Source: Neurospora tetrasperma FGSC 2508
Taxonomy: Eukaryota > Ascomycota > Sordariomycetes > Sordariales > Sordariaceae
NCBI RefSeq assembly: GCF_000213175.1
Contig: NW_009799101.1
Coordinates: 3,609,236-3,673,235, forward strand
DNA length: 64,000 nucleotides
Direction of reading: 5' to 3'
A program made the translations under genes and the position numbers. Positions 48,218 through 59,239 of the stretch are shown here, in pieces (position 1 is the first letter of the stretch; every line of letters starts with the position of its first letter). Under the pieces are notes generated by a model. It was not told where the DNA came from. It was given only the letters and a program-made list of their open reading frames with translations, and made no database searches.

Positions 48218-49009
48218 ATTCGTAACTGGCACTGTTTTTCAATCAGCTTCTGCCTGTCTTCCAAGTTGCTATACATTTTCCTTTGGCGGGTTATTTGGGA
48301 AACTACAGGAAATTGGGGGCGTCAATACATATCAGGACACTCAGGATCACAAGGGCTTGGGACTGGATTGGAGTTACAACAATTGTGGTGTATATGATGG
48401 GCTGAGCGGTCCAGGTATTGTAGGTAGGTAACCATAGCATTTTGTCGTTTCGCGAGTCTTGTAGATTAAATGATCCTTCGCTGGTTTCTAATTCTGCTGT
48501 CTTTGATATGTGCAACTTGTTATGAGAACGGTGGTTGAGTTGTGCTTGTAGTGACAAAGTGACGTTGATCATCGTTGTAGCGATGGTGACGCTGGTGGTA
48601 GTGATCTAAGGTACGTACTCGATAAGGGAACTCTTCTCCCTTCACCGGGCATGTAAACAACCCCAACAGCGCTTCATGACCGGACATGAGAACAGGCAGC
48701 AAGCGACTGGCGCACGGACACTTGCACAACAGCCTTCTTACGAGTATGAGCCTGAGGACTGGGCATCAAGTCACGATCCAATCAGCAGATGCGGTTGGCA
48801 CCTTTGGGTTTCGGTTGTTGAACATTTGGGAAGTGACCTCAGCTTTCAGGGCGACTGGAGGGAGGACGACATTGGGCGAACAGGACTACCTAGGCAGGAG
48901 TGGTAAGTAGTGTACAGGTGGGATGGCAGATGGAAGCGCGGAGGAGGAGGATCTACTGTGCAAGTGGGAGAGGGCAATCTTTTGGATTCCATTCTGGCCC
49001 ATCCACCCG

Positions 49010-49044
49010 CCCTGACCCTGACCCTGACTGACCCTGACCCTGAC
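49010..49044. repeat. (CCCTGA)n short tandem repeat
   Basis: Five to six CCCTGA units with one CTGA interruption. It is one base away from the telomeric CCCTAA unit but is not telomere sequence. Confidence 0.75.
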
Positions 49045-49462
49045 TTGGGCTGTGGAGACTTTCGACTTGCCTGACTTGAGTTGAGCCCAGCCCATGCGCC
49101 TGGCGGACTGAGAGAAGAACCCACCCCAACGAGCAGAGAGCTACTACCTAAGTACTACCTATCTATCCATCCATCCACTCCCCTCTAACGTTTTCCACTC
49201 TCTTTCTAACACATCGATCCCCTCCAAAGCCCGCCGAACGAGTTGACTTCTGGATTCAAGTATCCGGTAAGTATGTAATACGTTTTTTTTTTCTTCTCTG
49301 TTTTCTTGCATACACTGCCCGCTCAAAGTCTTTGCTGGGCGGGACTGTTTCTCTCTTTCTGTCTACCTACCGACCCGTGCAGGCATTTAGCATCCAACCT
49401 CCCCGCACATGGGACACACCCCGCTTCAAATCTCTGCTGGTGGTTTGTTGCTAGCGCTGCGC

Positions 49463-49557
49463 CGCTCGCTCGCTCGCTCGCCAGTCGAGAAGCAGAGACA
49501 GACAGACAGAGAGAGAGAGAGATAGGAACAGACAAGACGAGACAAGACAAGACAAGA
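49463..49557. repeat. Compound microsatellite GCTC / GACA / GA / GACAA
   Basis: Four adjacent simple-repeat blocks within 95 bp, about 320 bp upstream of the RanBP1 start codon. Confidence 0.75.
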
Positions 49558-49879
49558 AACCCCGCCTCGATGGCCCGTCGTATCGTGCGCCTAAGTACCA
49601 CCGCCTGTCAGACAAGCCGGTCAGGTTCGCTAGCGGCAATGGCGGGATGGGATGGTCGAATGCTCTCCGTCTCTGTCTCTCTACGTCTCTCTGGGGGTGG
49701 TTAGCGATTCATGATGCCTGCACGATAGGAAGAACAACGAAGGAAGACCTGGGACCACTGCGAAACTTGTCTATGTGTCATCACGGAAGTGGTCTAACTC
49801 ATTCTCCCTGCTCCTAGTTAAACCGAGCCAACAACCGCTAGAACAGAACCCCGATACCAAACCCCAACCGTCTATCAAA

Positions 49880-50953
49880 ATGTCCGATACCGAGAACAAG
49901 CCTGTCGAGGAGGTTAAGCCTGACGCTCCTGCCGCCGGTGAGGAGGTACGTTCGCCTTCCATGTCCGCAAACATCCTATTTCGATTCGAACGGGCGACCA
50001 GAAACTGTCGGGAGGGTGGCGAAGGGGTCGCGATTTTCTCTGTCTTGGACGATCGCTCCGTGTAATAATCTTATGAACATATGAGACATCGAGTTTCTCA
50101 GCCGAACAGGAGGGGCCGCGATCTCCCGCGACTGTCACGTTTTCTTTCGCAACTGCGCTTTCACAGAGCCAACAGAAGGCTAACGCGATGGTGCTTATAG
50201 ACTAAGACCGAGGAGAAGCCCGCTGCTTTCTCCAGCTCTTCTGTCTTCTCTATGTTCGGTGGTGGTGCTAAGAAGGAGAAGAAGGAGGATGAGGAGCGCG
50301 GCGACACCTCTGGCAGCGCCAAGGCCCAGCGTGAGGCTGCTGCCGCTGCCGCTGCTGAGAAGGGCGAGGAGGATGAGGCCCCCGAGTCTGAGGACGTTCA
50401 CTTCGAGCCCGTCATCCACCTTACCGAGAAGGTCGAGACCAAGACCAACGAGGAGTCCGAGGAGCAGGTCTTCAAGATGCGCGCCAAGCTTTTCAAGTTC
50501 GTCAAGGAGGCCAGCGAGTGGAAGGAGCGCGGTACCGGTGACGTCCGTCTCCTCAAGCACCACGAGAATGGCAAGACCCGTCTCGTCATGCGCCGCGACA
50601 AGACCCTCAAGGTCTGCGCCAACCACTACAGTAAGAAACACCCTACTCTATTGAAGCTGTTCTTGAATGAAGCTTGCTAACATACGATCCTACTAGTTGT
50701 TCCTGAGATGAAGCTCTCCCCCAACGTTGGTTCCGACCGCAGCTGGGTGTGGAACGCCGCTGCCGATGTTTCCGAGGGTGAGCCCGAGGCCGTCACCCTC
50801 GCGATCCGCTTCGCCAACTCCGATAACGCCAACGCTTTCAAGGATGCCTTTATCAAGGCCCAGAAGGACAACGAGGCTCTTTTCAAGGCTGCCGAGGAGG
50901 CCGCCGAGAAGAAGGAGGCTGAGGAGGATTCCGAGGACGAGAAGGCCGAGTAG
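49880..50953 (+). CDS. ranbp1: Ran-binding protein 1 (Yrb1)
   Basis: Exons 49880-49945, 50201-50630 and 50697-50953 give 250 aa; introns are 255 and 66 nt. RanBP1 binds RanGTP in the cytosol and, with RanGAP, frees importin-beta-type receptors and disassembles export complexes. An acidic, Ala/Lys-rich N-terminus includes an [13 protein letters not shown] segment. The Ran-binding domain spans about residues 83-225: [69 protein letters not shown], then [19 protein letters not shown] joined exactly at the second splice, and [17 protein letters not shown]. The acidic tail ends EDEKAE. Codon use is strongly C-biased, in line with high expression. Confidence 0.95.
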
Positions 50954-51984
50954 ATGTGTGGTCTAGTTTTGCATGAATTTGAAGTTGCTTTAGGGAAAGT
51001 TTTCCAACCATCCCGTTCTATTTTCCGTTCTGCTAGGTGTTAGAGGGGACGATGACATTATTACCTCCTTGGGCTGGGCGATGGAATGAATGAAAGGACC
51101 GCTACAGAAGTTATGACGATGATGATTCCTAGGCTAGAGAGCTGGTACATGGGCAGCGTCTGCGAGAACAAAAGGTTGAAGTATCCGACATGAAAGCACT
51201 ATTTAGGTGTGCGTTTGACGAGATTTCAATATACTGGTAACATACTACGACGGCCCTTTTGCGACTATGGCTGGCAAGGAGGATGAGGATGGGGATTACT
51301 CTTAAGGGATCTAAATAACGTTTAGCTTAACCACCAGTTTTAGATAGAACAACACACTACCCTTCACACCGATGCATTGCCTTTGGGGGGTTTTGGTCAG
51401 GTTCTTGTACTTACAACCTCGCCTCGTCATACCTGGCTGACGGCTAAGCGCGATGGTCCACCAAAAGATGAGACGAATTTGATGGACTCGCTAGCTGACG
51501 GAAACCTGAGCCTGTCTTGAAAGAAACAGAAATACTGGATTCCGTTTGCCATGTCGTCCGTGACGCGGTCTGCCGACGACCGTATATAAAATCTGGTCGT
51601 TTTGCGGTTTGGAAGTTTCTTTTCTTCTTGACTACCTTACAGCGAGCTGACGACGATCCTCTTCTTCGCCAGCGGCCTCTCACTAGGTACTCTTCTCCCG
51701 ACGACGCAGAATCACTTCTTGGAGCAATTTACTTCAAGATTTCAAAATCTACTTGAGCACCGCCGTCGTCTTTGACAATTTCTTTCCAAGACTTCTGCTT
51801 CCTCGATCATCACGATATTTCAACTAGAGTGGTGATATCTTCGTTCACCTAGGTGAGCTCACCTTGCTTACATCCACGGTGAGGGGTAGAGTAATCCCAG
51901 CAAAGCGAGCTGACGCTCACTGCATCACAGCGCACCAGCCACAGCACGCACAGCGGTACCTCACTGAGTGCTAGCGACGGGACA
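50954..51984. other. Intergenic region between ranbp1 and taf14
   Basis: About 1.0 kb, with T-rich 3' sequence of ranbp1 and the taf14 promoter/leader. No gene supported. Confidence 0.5.
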
Positions 51985-53917
51985 ATGGTCGACTTCAGCC
52001 ATGGTTACGGTTTTGACTATGGCGGCGCCGCGACGCCTCCGTTCGCGAATGACGAAGGTATGTCCCGCTTGAACCAACTTCATCGGAGTGTACATATTGC
52101 ACAGTGACCCAAATTCCCAACCATCCAAGTCGCATCAGCACCATAACTCAGTAAAAACCTTCCCACATTGCCTTGTCTGAACACTCCCTTGAGCATTTTT
52201 CAACCCAAGGCCATCAAAGAGGAGACATCCGCGCTCTTAACCTTAGCCCCTCTTCACAATCACGATCGCGTTCCCATCCAACTTTTGCCTATCCCAATTT
52301 GTACGCTATACATCTTAGAGCTACCTTATCCCCATCATTATCCCTGGTTCCCAACCGCCACGGCCCGCCGCGGTACCTTTACCCCTCCGTAACGGACGAA
52401 CCTTATTCTCTACCGCTACAAAGCCCAACTGTAGCAGCGCGACGGAATCTGCGACATACCAACACATACAACACACCAAACACTATAGAGCCCATTCCCA
52501 GACAGCCCAACGGATACAACACCGTCGTACATCCTCGAATCCTTGCTCTTCCTCTAGAGCCCGAACGCCACTGTCTAACCACTATCCTGTACTCGAGACG
52601 CCGACCGAACGCCGATTGTCAAAAGAGTGTTGTTCGAGTACTAGGACACAATCAAGTGAAGAGAAGTACACAAAGCTAACCGCGGGAATCCATCCAATTT
52701 CTGGGAAGCAGAGGGCCTTGAGGATCGGTCGGACGTTCCCAGTAGTGCTAGTAAGAGTACTCGAACCAAAGCTACTAGAAGGAATCCGAAGCGGGTTCCA
52801 GGCGCAAACAAGATGATCGTCGAGGTTAGTTTCCGGATTCCCAGTCCAGTTTGGTTGGTAGCTTGCGCAAACAGGGTGACCACTGTAGCGGCATACAGAA
52901 CAGGTGCAGAGGCAGGGAAAGGAAAGGCCCTAGGAGGAGAACGTTCCGGGATAGCTGTTGTTCGGGAAATAGATTCGACGGCTAACGTGGGTTTATCTGT
53001 CTACAGCGCAAGATCAAGGTTGTCACAGAACAACACAACATCAACAAGCCGGCGGCACAGGAGGGCTACCCCATGAAGGAGTGGACGGTCGAGCTCTATA
53101 TTCTCGACCAAGATGGCAAGGAGAGGCCCGCCAGGTGCTTCACGAAGGTGACCTACAACCTTCACCCTTCGTTCGCGAACCCTATCCAAAGTAAGTAGAC
53201 ATCGGAGCAGCCGCCGGTCACCTCTCCCCATCTCTGTTGTGTCTCGAGAGCCAGAGGTTGGCTAACGCGTCGCGAATTCAGCTTTCAACGATCCTCCCTT
53301 CAAATGCACCAACGAGGGCTGGGGTGAATTTGAGATGATCATCGATATGTACACCACCGAGAAAGGCGGCAAGATCTCGATCGCGCACGACCTGAACTTC
53401 CAGCAATCAGAGTACGAAAACATCCATACCGTCACCTTCCGTAACCCATCTCAGGCGCTCCAGCAGCTCCTGAGAGAGACGGGCCCCTTGCCCTCGGACG
53501 AGGAGCGCAAGCAGAAGAAGGCGGTGGACGGCGGTTCCAAGAAGAAGCGGCCCTACGACATCGAGCGTATGGCGGATGGCTTGACGAAGCTGGGCGAGGA
53601 TGACCTCCTGCAGGTCATTCAGATGATCCACGATCACAAGGATGACAATACGTACATCCAGAACAACCTCGATGGTAAGTTTGCCCGCTAGGGAGTGTGG
53701 CCTGGGTTTCCGGAGGCAACACGAGCTGATGGCTGACTGGACATGTCTATAGCGGGCGAGTTCTCGGTGGATCTCTACACTCTTCCTGACAACCTCATGA
53801 AGATGCTCTGGGAGTTCTTGGTAAGTTGTTTTTCCCATTTTTTTTCTCCCTCAACCGGATCCTTCTGTAGCTAGATTGCTAATATCACCTCAGGTCAAAG
53901 GCAACGTAGTCTCATAG
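51985..53917 (+). CDS. taf14: Taf14/Anc1-like YEATS-ET domain transcription subunit
   Basis: Proposed exons 51985-52057, 52802-52824, 53007-53190, 53282-53674, 53753-53820 and 53894-53917 join in phase to 254 aa. Taf14 is shared by TFIID, TFIIF, SWI/SNF, INO80 and NuA3; its YEATS domain reads acylated histone H3 and its ET domain binds partner peptides. The YEATS domain runs from RKIKVVTEQH (residue 33) through MKEWTVELYILDQDG, FTKVTYNLHPSF and CTNEGWGEFEM to VTFRNPSQALQQLL. A Lys-rich linker leads to the ET domain (about 186-248: DIERMADGLTKLGEDDLLQV, GEFSVDLYTLPDNLMKMLWEF). The 5' end is less certain: the 744-nt first intron and 23-nt second exon were chosen because phases match and give NDEGGANKMIVERKIKVV. 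A start at 52813 (MIVERKIK) is the alternative. The final exon is 24 nt. Confidence 0.85.
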
Positions 53918-56308
53918 TACGACTTCCTTGGTCCAAGGAACCTACAGTAGTCGATGGTCATCGATTTACGAAGTTATTAGGGACGGGAACATTCTTTCTT
54001 ACTGATCGCAGTGCGCACCATACCATACCCAGTACACCACCACCCTCTTTATTCACTATTATTGATCCCTTGACACTTCCATCCACATCAACATCAACCA
54101 CCTTCACCATCATGCCATTATAGCCTTAGGCTTCTTCGGCTCCTGCATTATCATGGCGTTTATGGAGTTATGGTGGGATACGCAAAAAGCAAAAATTGAG
54201 CAAGATTCAAGAGCTTCTCTTGACAAAATTTGTGCTTGATTTGTTCTTCCAGATTTCTTTCTTTACGTGAAATTCGATGGTCTAGGGTGTGTTCCGTTGA
54301 ACCGTTTCCTTTCTGCCGGTGGGATCGTTGCCTTGATTGGTGGTGTCTGCTCGTGAGGACTGCTCTTCACTGGAAGGGAGTGGCATAGCTAATCAGTTTG
54401 TGTTTTGGGCGGACCTTCAACCTTATCATGTGCAAGGTTGCCCCTCTAGGTAGGATCGTCATAGGGGAATTTGAGAGTTTTCAATGGAAAGAAAGGTTCG
54501 GGAAAGGATGGGTAAGAGGTAGACAGGAGATGTGATGGATCCCACGCCCATGGAATCTGGAAGGGGAAGAGAGCGGTTATGTTGTAGGCGGTACCTAGTT
54601 CTCGATCACGGTCTCTCTACGTTGCTTGTCGTATGGCGGTACTAGAAGCAGAGAACATATGGCCAGTTTACACAATTCAGGGTATGGAGCAGCAGTAACT
54701 GTCCGTTCGCCTTAGTCCCCGTGTCTCCTGTGCCTGGACTAGAGCGCTACGCAGTATAGATCTGCCAGCACCCTGCCAGATATCCATCTTTTTCAGGCAT
54801 GAGCTCTTGGCTTATATCCGGAGCTACTACGGCAGGCGATGTCATCGGCGGCGGATATGTAATACAAGTTTTTGCATGCGTAGGCTAGGTACATATGTAA
54901 AAACGTCTGTAGACAGATAATGCTTCTAGAATGTGTGTGCGGGGTGGACACTGTGTACTGCGTACATGTTGTTCGCCCAATTTTTTCTTTTTGTATATTT
55001 TGTATATTGATATGGTGAATATGGACTGTGTATAGGTCTGTGAAACTAAAGGATTGTACGACACATATCACAGAAAGTTGACGACGGTGCAAGGGGAGGA
55101 GGCAGAGACGGCAAATTTTGAAGGACGAGACATGATGGGCGATGGCTCTCTGACATGGCGAGCCTACCTAGATCAGCCTTATATTCAGGTACCTAGTTTG
55201 GCAGGTTTTTGAGGATGCGGGACGGAAAAATGGGTGAGTTGAAGCGTGACTGACGGACTGACAGATCTATGTACACTACTTTGCTACAATTATTCGTAAT
55301 CTCGTGCGATTAGCAGGCATGGTGAACTGAAGGATTATTCATTCGTCCGAACGTAAAAACCCAGCAGCCATGTACATACACAGGTATTAAGTGACATCGG
55401 TTAACGTTAAAGACATGCAAGCCCACTAGTATGGGGAAGATTAGGGTTCTTTTTTTTTTTTTGTTTGCTGGAGCACCACCTGGGATCGTAGATCTGAGAC
55501 TCCGGCCCAGCCTGGGTCGCCTAGCAACTGCCCAGATGCGAGATCCGTACTGTATGTACACATGGAAGAATTCTCTTCGCTTCTTTCCAAGCCGCGATGT
55601 TACCTGATGATCAGTAAGAAACTGGGGAAAGTGGAGGTTGCAGATGGATGACAGATGCGGCTCTGCTGGCGAGAAGAGAGGAGGAGGTTGGCTTGGCAGT
55701 TGCTTTTTTCTGGAAGGCGGTTGTCATTGATCTCTTGAGTTTTGACGTTTGGGGTTTGGATCGAGATCTGTAGGAGGAATGACTGCAACAGTAGTCTAGT
55801 GTACGAAAGATCTCGGGATCGCTGGCTAGACGTGTCACGTTGTCATGAAAGTAATTTTTTTCTACACATGAGTAACCGAAGACAAGGGGACGGGACTGGC
55901 AGTGGCCGAAAGAATTCCAGGAAACAACAATATATATCGACCGCGTGACGTGAACAGCAAACAGCAAGGGAGTACATTGTAAGAAAGAGGAAGGAGCGTG
56001 ACGGCTGACAAGCAAAAGGGAATAAGTGGAACGGTGGCTTATAATTCGTCAATCTGCCTTAGACACGGATTGTAAGTCAACGAGTTTCCACTTTGCGTTT
56101 TACTCTCTAGTGTACTTTGCTTAGTACACTACAGTATCATCATTTTCTGGTGCTCGTCGTACCATTCTTGTGATGCTGCCTTGGTTGAATGAAGGACTGA
56201 GTGAGGCTCACGTGGCTTCCTTACATGTATTTCAGAGTCGCAATTGGCCGCCCTTGGTTATAAATCGTTCGTTTGGTTGTTTCCTTTTTTTCCTTTTTTC
56301 CTTTTTTT

Positions 56309-56366
<58 letters not shown>

Positions 56367-56984
56367 CATTACTGTGTGTGTCCGTTACAAATCTCGAGGT
56401 CGGACTGGCAAGAGGACGAAGGATGGAGGCGTCTGGCAGCCTTCTTTCTTTCCACATGTCTTGCGTTACTTCAGGTCTTGCAGCCCAACCCCAACCAGCA
56501 ATTCAGATCATGAACTCATACTTGCTGCCGGTATCTTTCCTTGGCACCAGCCGTCATATGATCTATTTCTGAAGGCGTTCCTGATGTTGGAGAACAGCTG
56601 CTCTTGATACTTGATATTTTTGGATGCTAAGACAAAGTTTGCCTTATGCCCGCCCAAAAGCCGACGATTTCCATTATCAACAGCAACGGACGTTTCGGCG
56701 GTCAAGGGTCGATAGTCATGCTATGAATCTGCTCTAGATTCCACCGAGGAGTCCGCTTTTGAAGACGGATTACGATATCCAAAACCCCGATTTACGAGAT
56801 CCTTGGAGGAGGGGTTCGAGGGGTTCATCGTGAAAGGTGTCGGTCGGTTCACCGACCGAAAAGGCTAGCTGGAGAGCCCCGAAATGCTCCCTGGAAACCC
56901 CCCCCCCCCCACCCCATATTATCGCTGAGTAAGCGCGGCCAGCCAGCCACCACACACACACACCACACCAGCGTATTATACCGC
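53918..56984. other. Intergenic region leading to the AT-rich block
   Basis: 3.1 kb beyond the taf14 stop without a supported gene. It has ordinary base composition, a T run at about 55449-55462, a 56-base T tract (56311-56366), a C run (about 56898-56910) and a (CA)n tract near 56949-56968 right before the composition changes. Confidence 0.5.
56311..56366. repeat. 56-base T homopolymer
   Basis: An uninterrupted run of about 56 T, preceded by shorter T runs separated by CC. Length may be uncertain owing to sequencing. It could be a slippage product or a retroposon poly(A) tail read from the minus strand. Confidence 0.8.
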
Positions 56985-59239
56985 TAAATCAATGGCCGCG
57001 TATTACTAGATCTACGTCTTTTACGTTATCCTTTTTCACGTAAGGGTATTCAGAAGTTGTCAATTATCCCGATTATCTACTATTGAGGCAGTTAATACTA
57101 TAGTTGCTAGTAATAATACTATCCTCTTTACTAGCTCTATTACTATACTTACTACTTAGAGTGCAGCTGCCTAGAGTGTACGTACCTACCCTAATTTTAA
57201 TACCCACTATATAAGTATTGTCTAGAATACTACCTAAAGTATTAGAAAACCCCTATATTATATCCTTATAAATATATTAGAAATATTAGAAGTAGTACTA
57301 TAGGGGTTGGAGCTCGCTTATATTGCGTTGCTAGTATAACTTATCCCTCCTCTTATTGCTAGTTAGAAGGCGGCGGACTATTTTAGTATTGAGATAATTG
57401 TCTAATAGAAGCTAATAGTTTATAATTAAGCTAATTAGAGCTGGTAAGAGCTAATATATAGTTGTAAGACAGCTATTACTAAATTAGTGGCTATTATTAA
57501 ATTTGGGGATAGGGAGATAGAAAGGGTATTAGAACTCTTTATAAGGAAGTTAGGGGGTAAGAAGGCGAAAGTAAGGGGGCTAGAGCTTTAATTAGTTAGG
57601 GGGGTACTATAGTTGCTAGAACCGTTACTAGTAGTATTTTTAGTACTAGTATTCTTTATAAAATAATACTCTCTAAAAAGCTTTAGCGGAAAGCTTTTTA
57701 GATTTACCCGTATAAGAGCCCCCTTTTCTACTATTAATTCTTATATTACTATTTATTAAGTGCCTCCTCTCCCTCCTCCTCTACCTTTACTATAGTAGCG
57801 AGGTATAAATATTGGCGCCCTCTCCCCTCTCTAAGTATTTTGCTATATTGCCTAGCGGGGTAGTTCGTTATAAGAAAGTATATAGCAGTTATTATACTAA
57901 TCGTAGTTAACGGGCGTAATAGTAGTGGGCGCGGGTTGGGCGGGCAGGCCTTAATTACCTTCGAGCTCGCGCGGCTCGTGAACCTCCGGATTTATTATAT
58001 TTCGTTCTAATATTCTACGTATATAATTAGTAAGGTTTAGGTCGGAGATAATTGTAGTTCGTCGGCGGCTAAGTAAGGTAATAGAGTTTTAGATTGCGTA
58101 AGCCTAACGTTCAGCCTTGGTTATTGAGCCGCTTAGTTACTAGTGTATATTTATATCCCCTATCGCTAGTAATAATAGGGGGTCTATTTATAATAATTTT
58201 AATATAAAGTACTTATAGGGTAGCCTATACTATATAGTAAACTCCTTTTTACAAGTAGTAATTGGATTTTAATGTAGATCTCTAAGCTAGTTGTTATAAG
58301 TATAGTGGTAGTAATACTATAGAAGCTTAAGTATATACAGCGCTACCTATATTAAAAAAAAGGAGGTTAATTAATTAGACTTTTAGAGTATAAAAAAGAC
58401 CAACTCTATATATAAGGGTAATAATAAAAAGAATATACTTTATTTACTTTTAGTACTAAATCGTTAAACATCCCTACTCTTTTATACTTATATAAAACCG
58501 TCTATTTTGTTATTATATATCCAAACTTAAACTCCTATTTTTGAGAGCGGTAGGAGGATTATATATATTAATATAATTAGTCTAGAGAGGAGAGACAGTT
58601 CTTAAGGAGGCGTTTAATAGTTTTATATACAAACTCGATTTGACTAGTTACTCTAATACTAAATTTCTATATCGTAAGACGGTGTAATTACCAAACTCGT
58701 TAATCTATGGGAGGTAATATTTATGAATATATACTAGAAGTGCTATAATTAATCAAAAAGAGCTGTTAGTTAATAGTAAAAAAAAAAAAGGTAGGCAAAA
58801 AGAGTATATAATTTATTAAAGAAATAATAGGGTAATTACTTACGAATTTATCTTTTGAATTTATAGTATAATAAATACTATACCCGCTTAAAGTAATCCC
58901 TATTATTAGTATAAACTACTTACTTCTAAGTAGCTTAAAAGCCTTCGTACGTATTTTAATAGAATCGACGAGTAGGGTTGAAGGTAGGTATATTATATTG
59001 CTATAGAGTGATAATTTTAATTATTAGTTTATTAATTACTTTACGAACTCTTTGTCTATCGTTGGACTATTGGGTAAAGTAGTTAGTAGCGGCGGTATTA
59101 TTAGCCTCTTCTAGGTTATTTTCTTCTAGGTTGTTATTAATATACTTATTATCCTTATTAATATTACTATCCCTAGTTTTATTATTAGTTTAGTCTTCAG
59201 CCGCCGTTGCGGGACTTCTATACAATAGGGGATTGGGAC

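Larger units (their letters stand above)
48218..49879. other. Intergenic region rich in simple repeats and ranbp1 leader
   Basis: Holds the 3' region of the membrane-protein gene, a short CCCTGA repeat (49010-49044), CTAT/CCAT tetranucleotides near 49157-49176, a compound GCTC/GACA/GA/GACAA tract (49463-49557) and the RanBP1 leader. GTAAGT at 49266 could be a leader-intron donor. No coding gene seen. Confidence 0.5.

Noticed and set aside
49010-49044. Interstitial telomere repeat
   Set aside because: The unit is CCCTGA, not CCCTAA.
52173-52679. 168-codon frame inside the proposed taf14 first intron
   Set aside because: Starts at TTG, is low-complexity, and has no recognisable feature; better read as intron.
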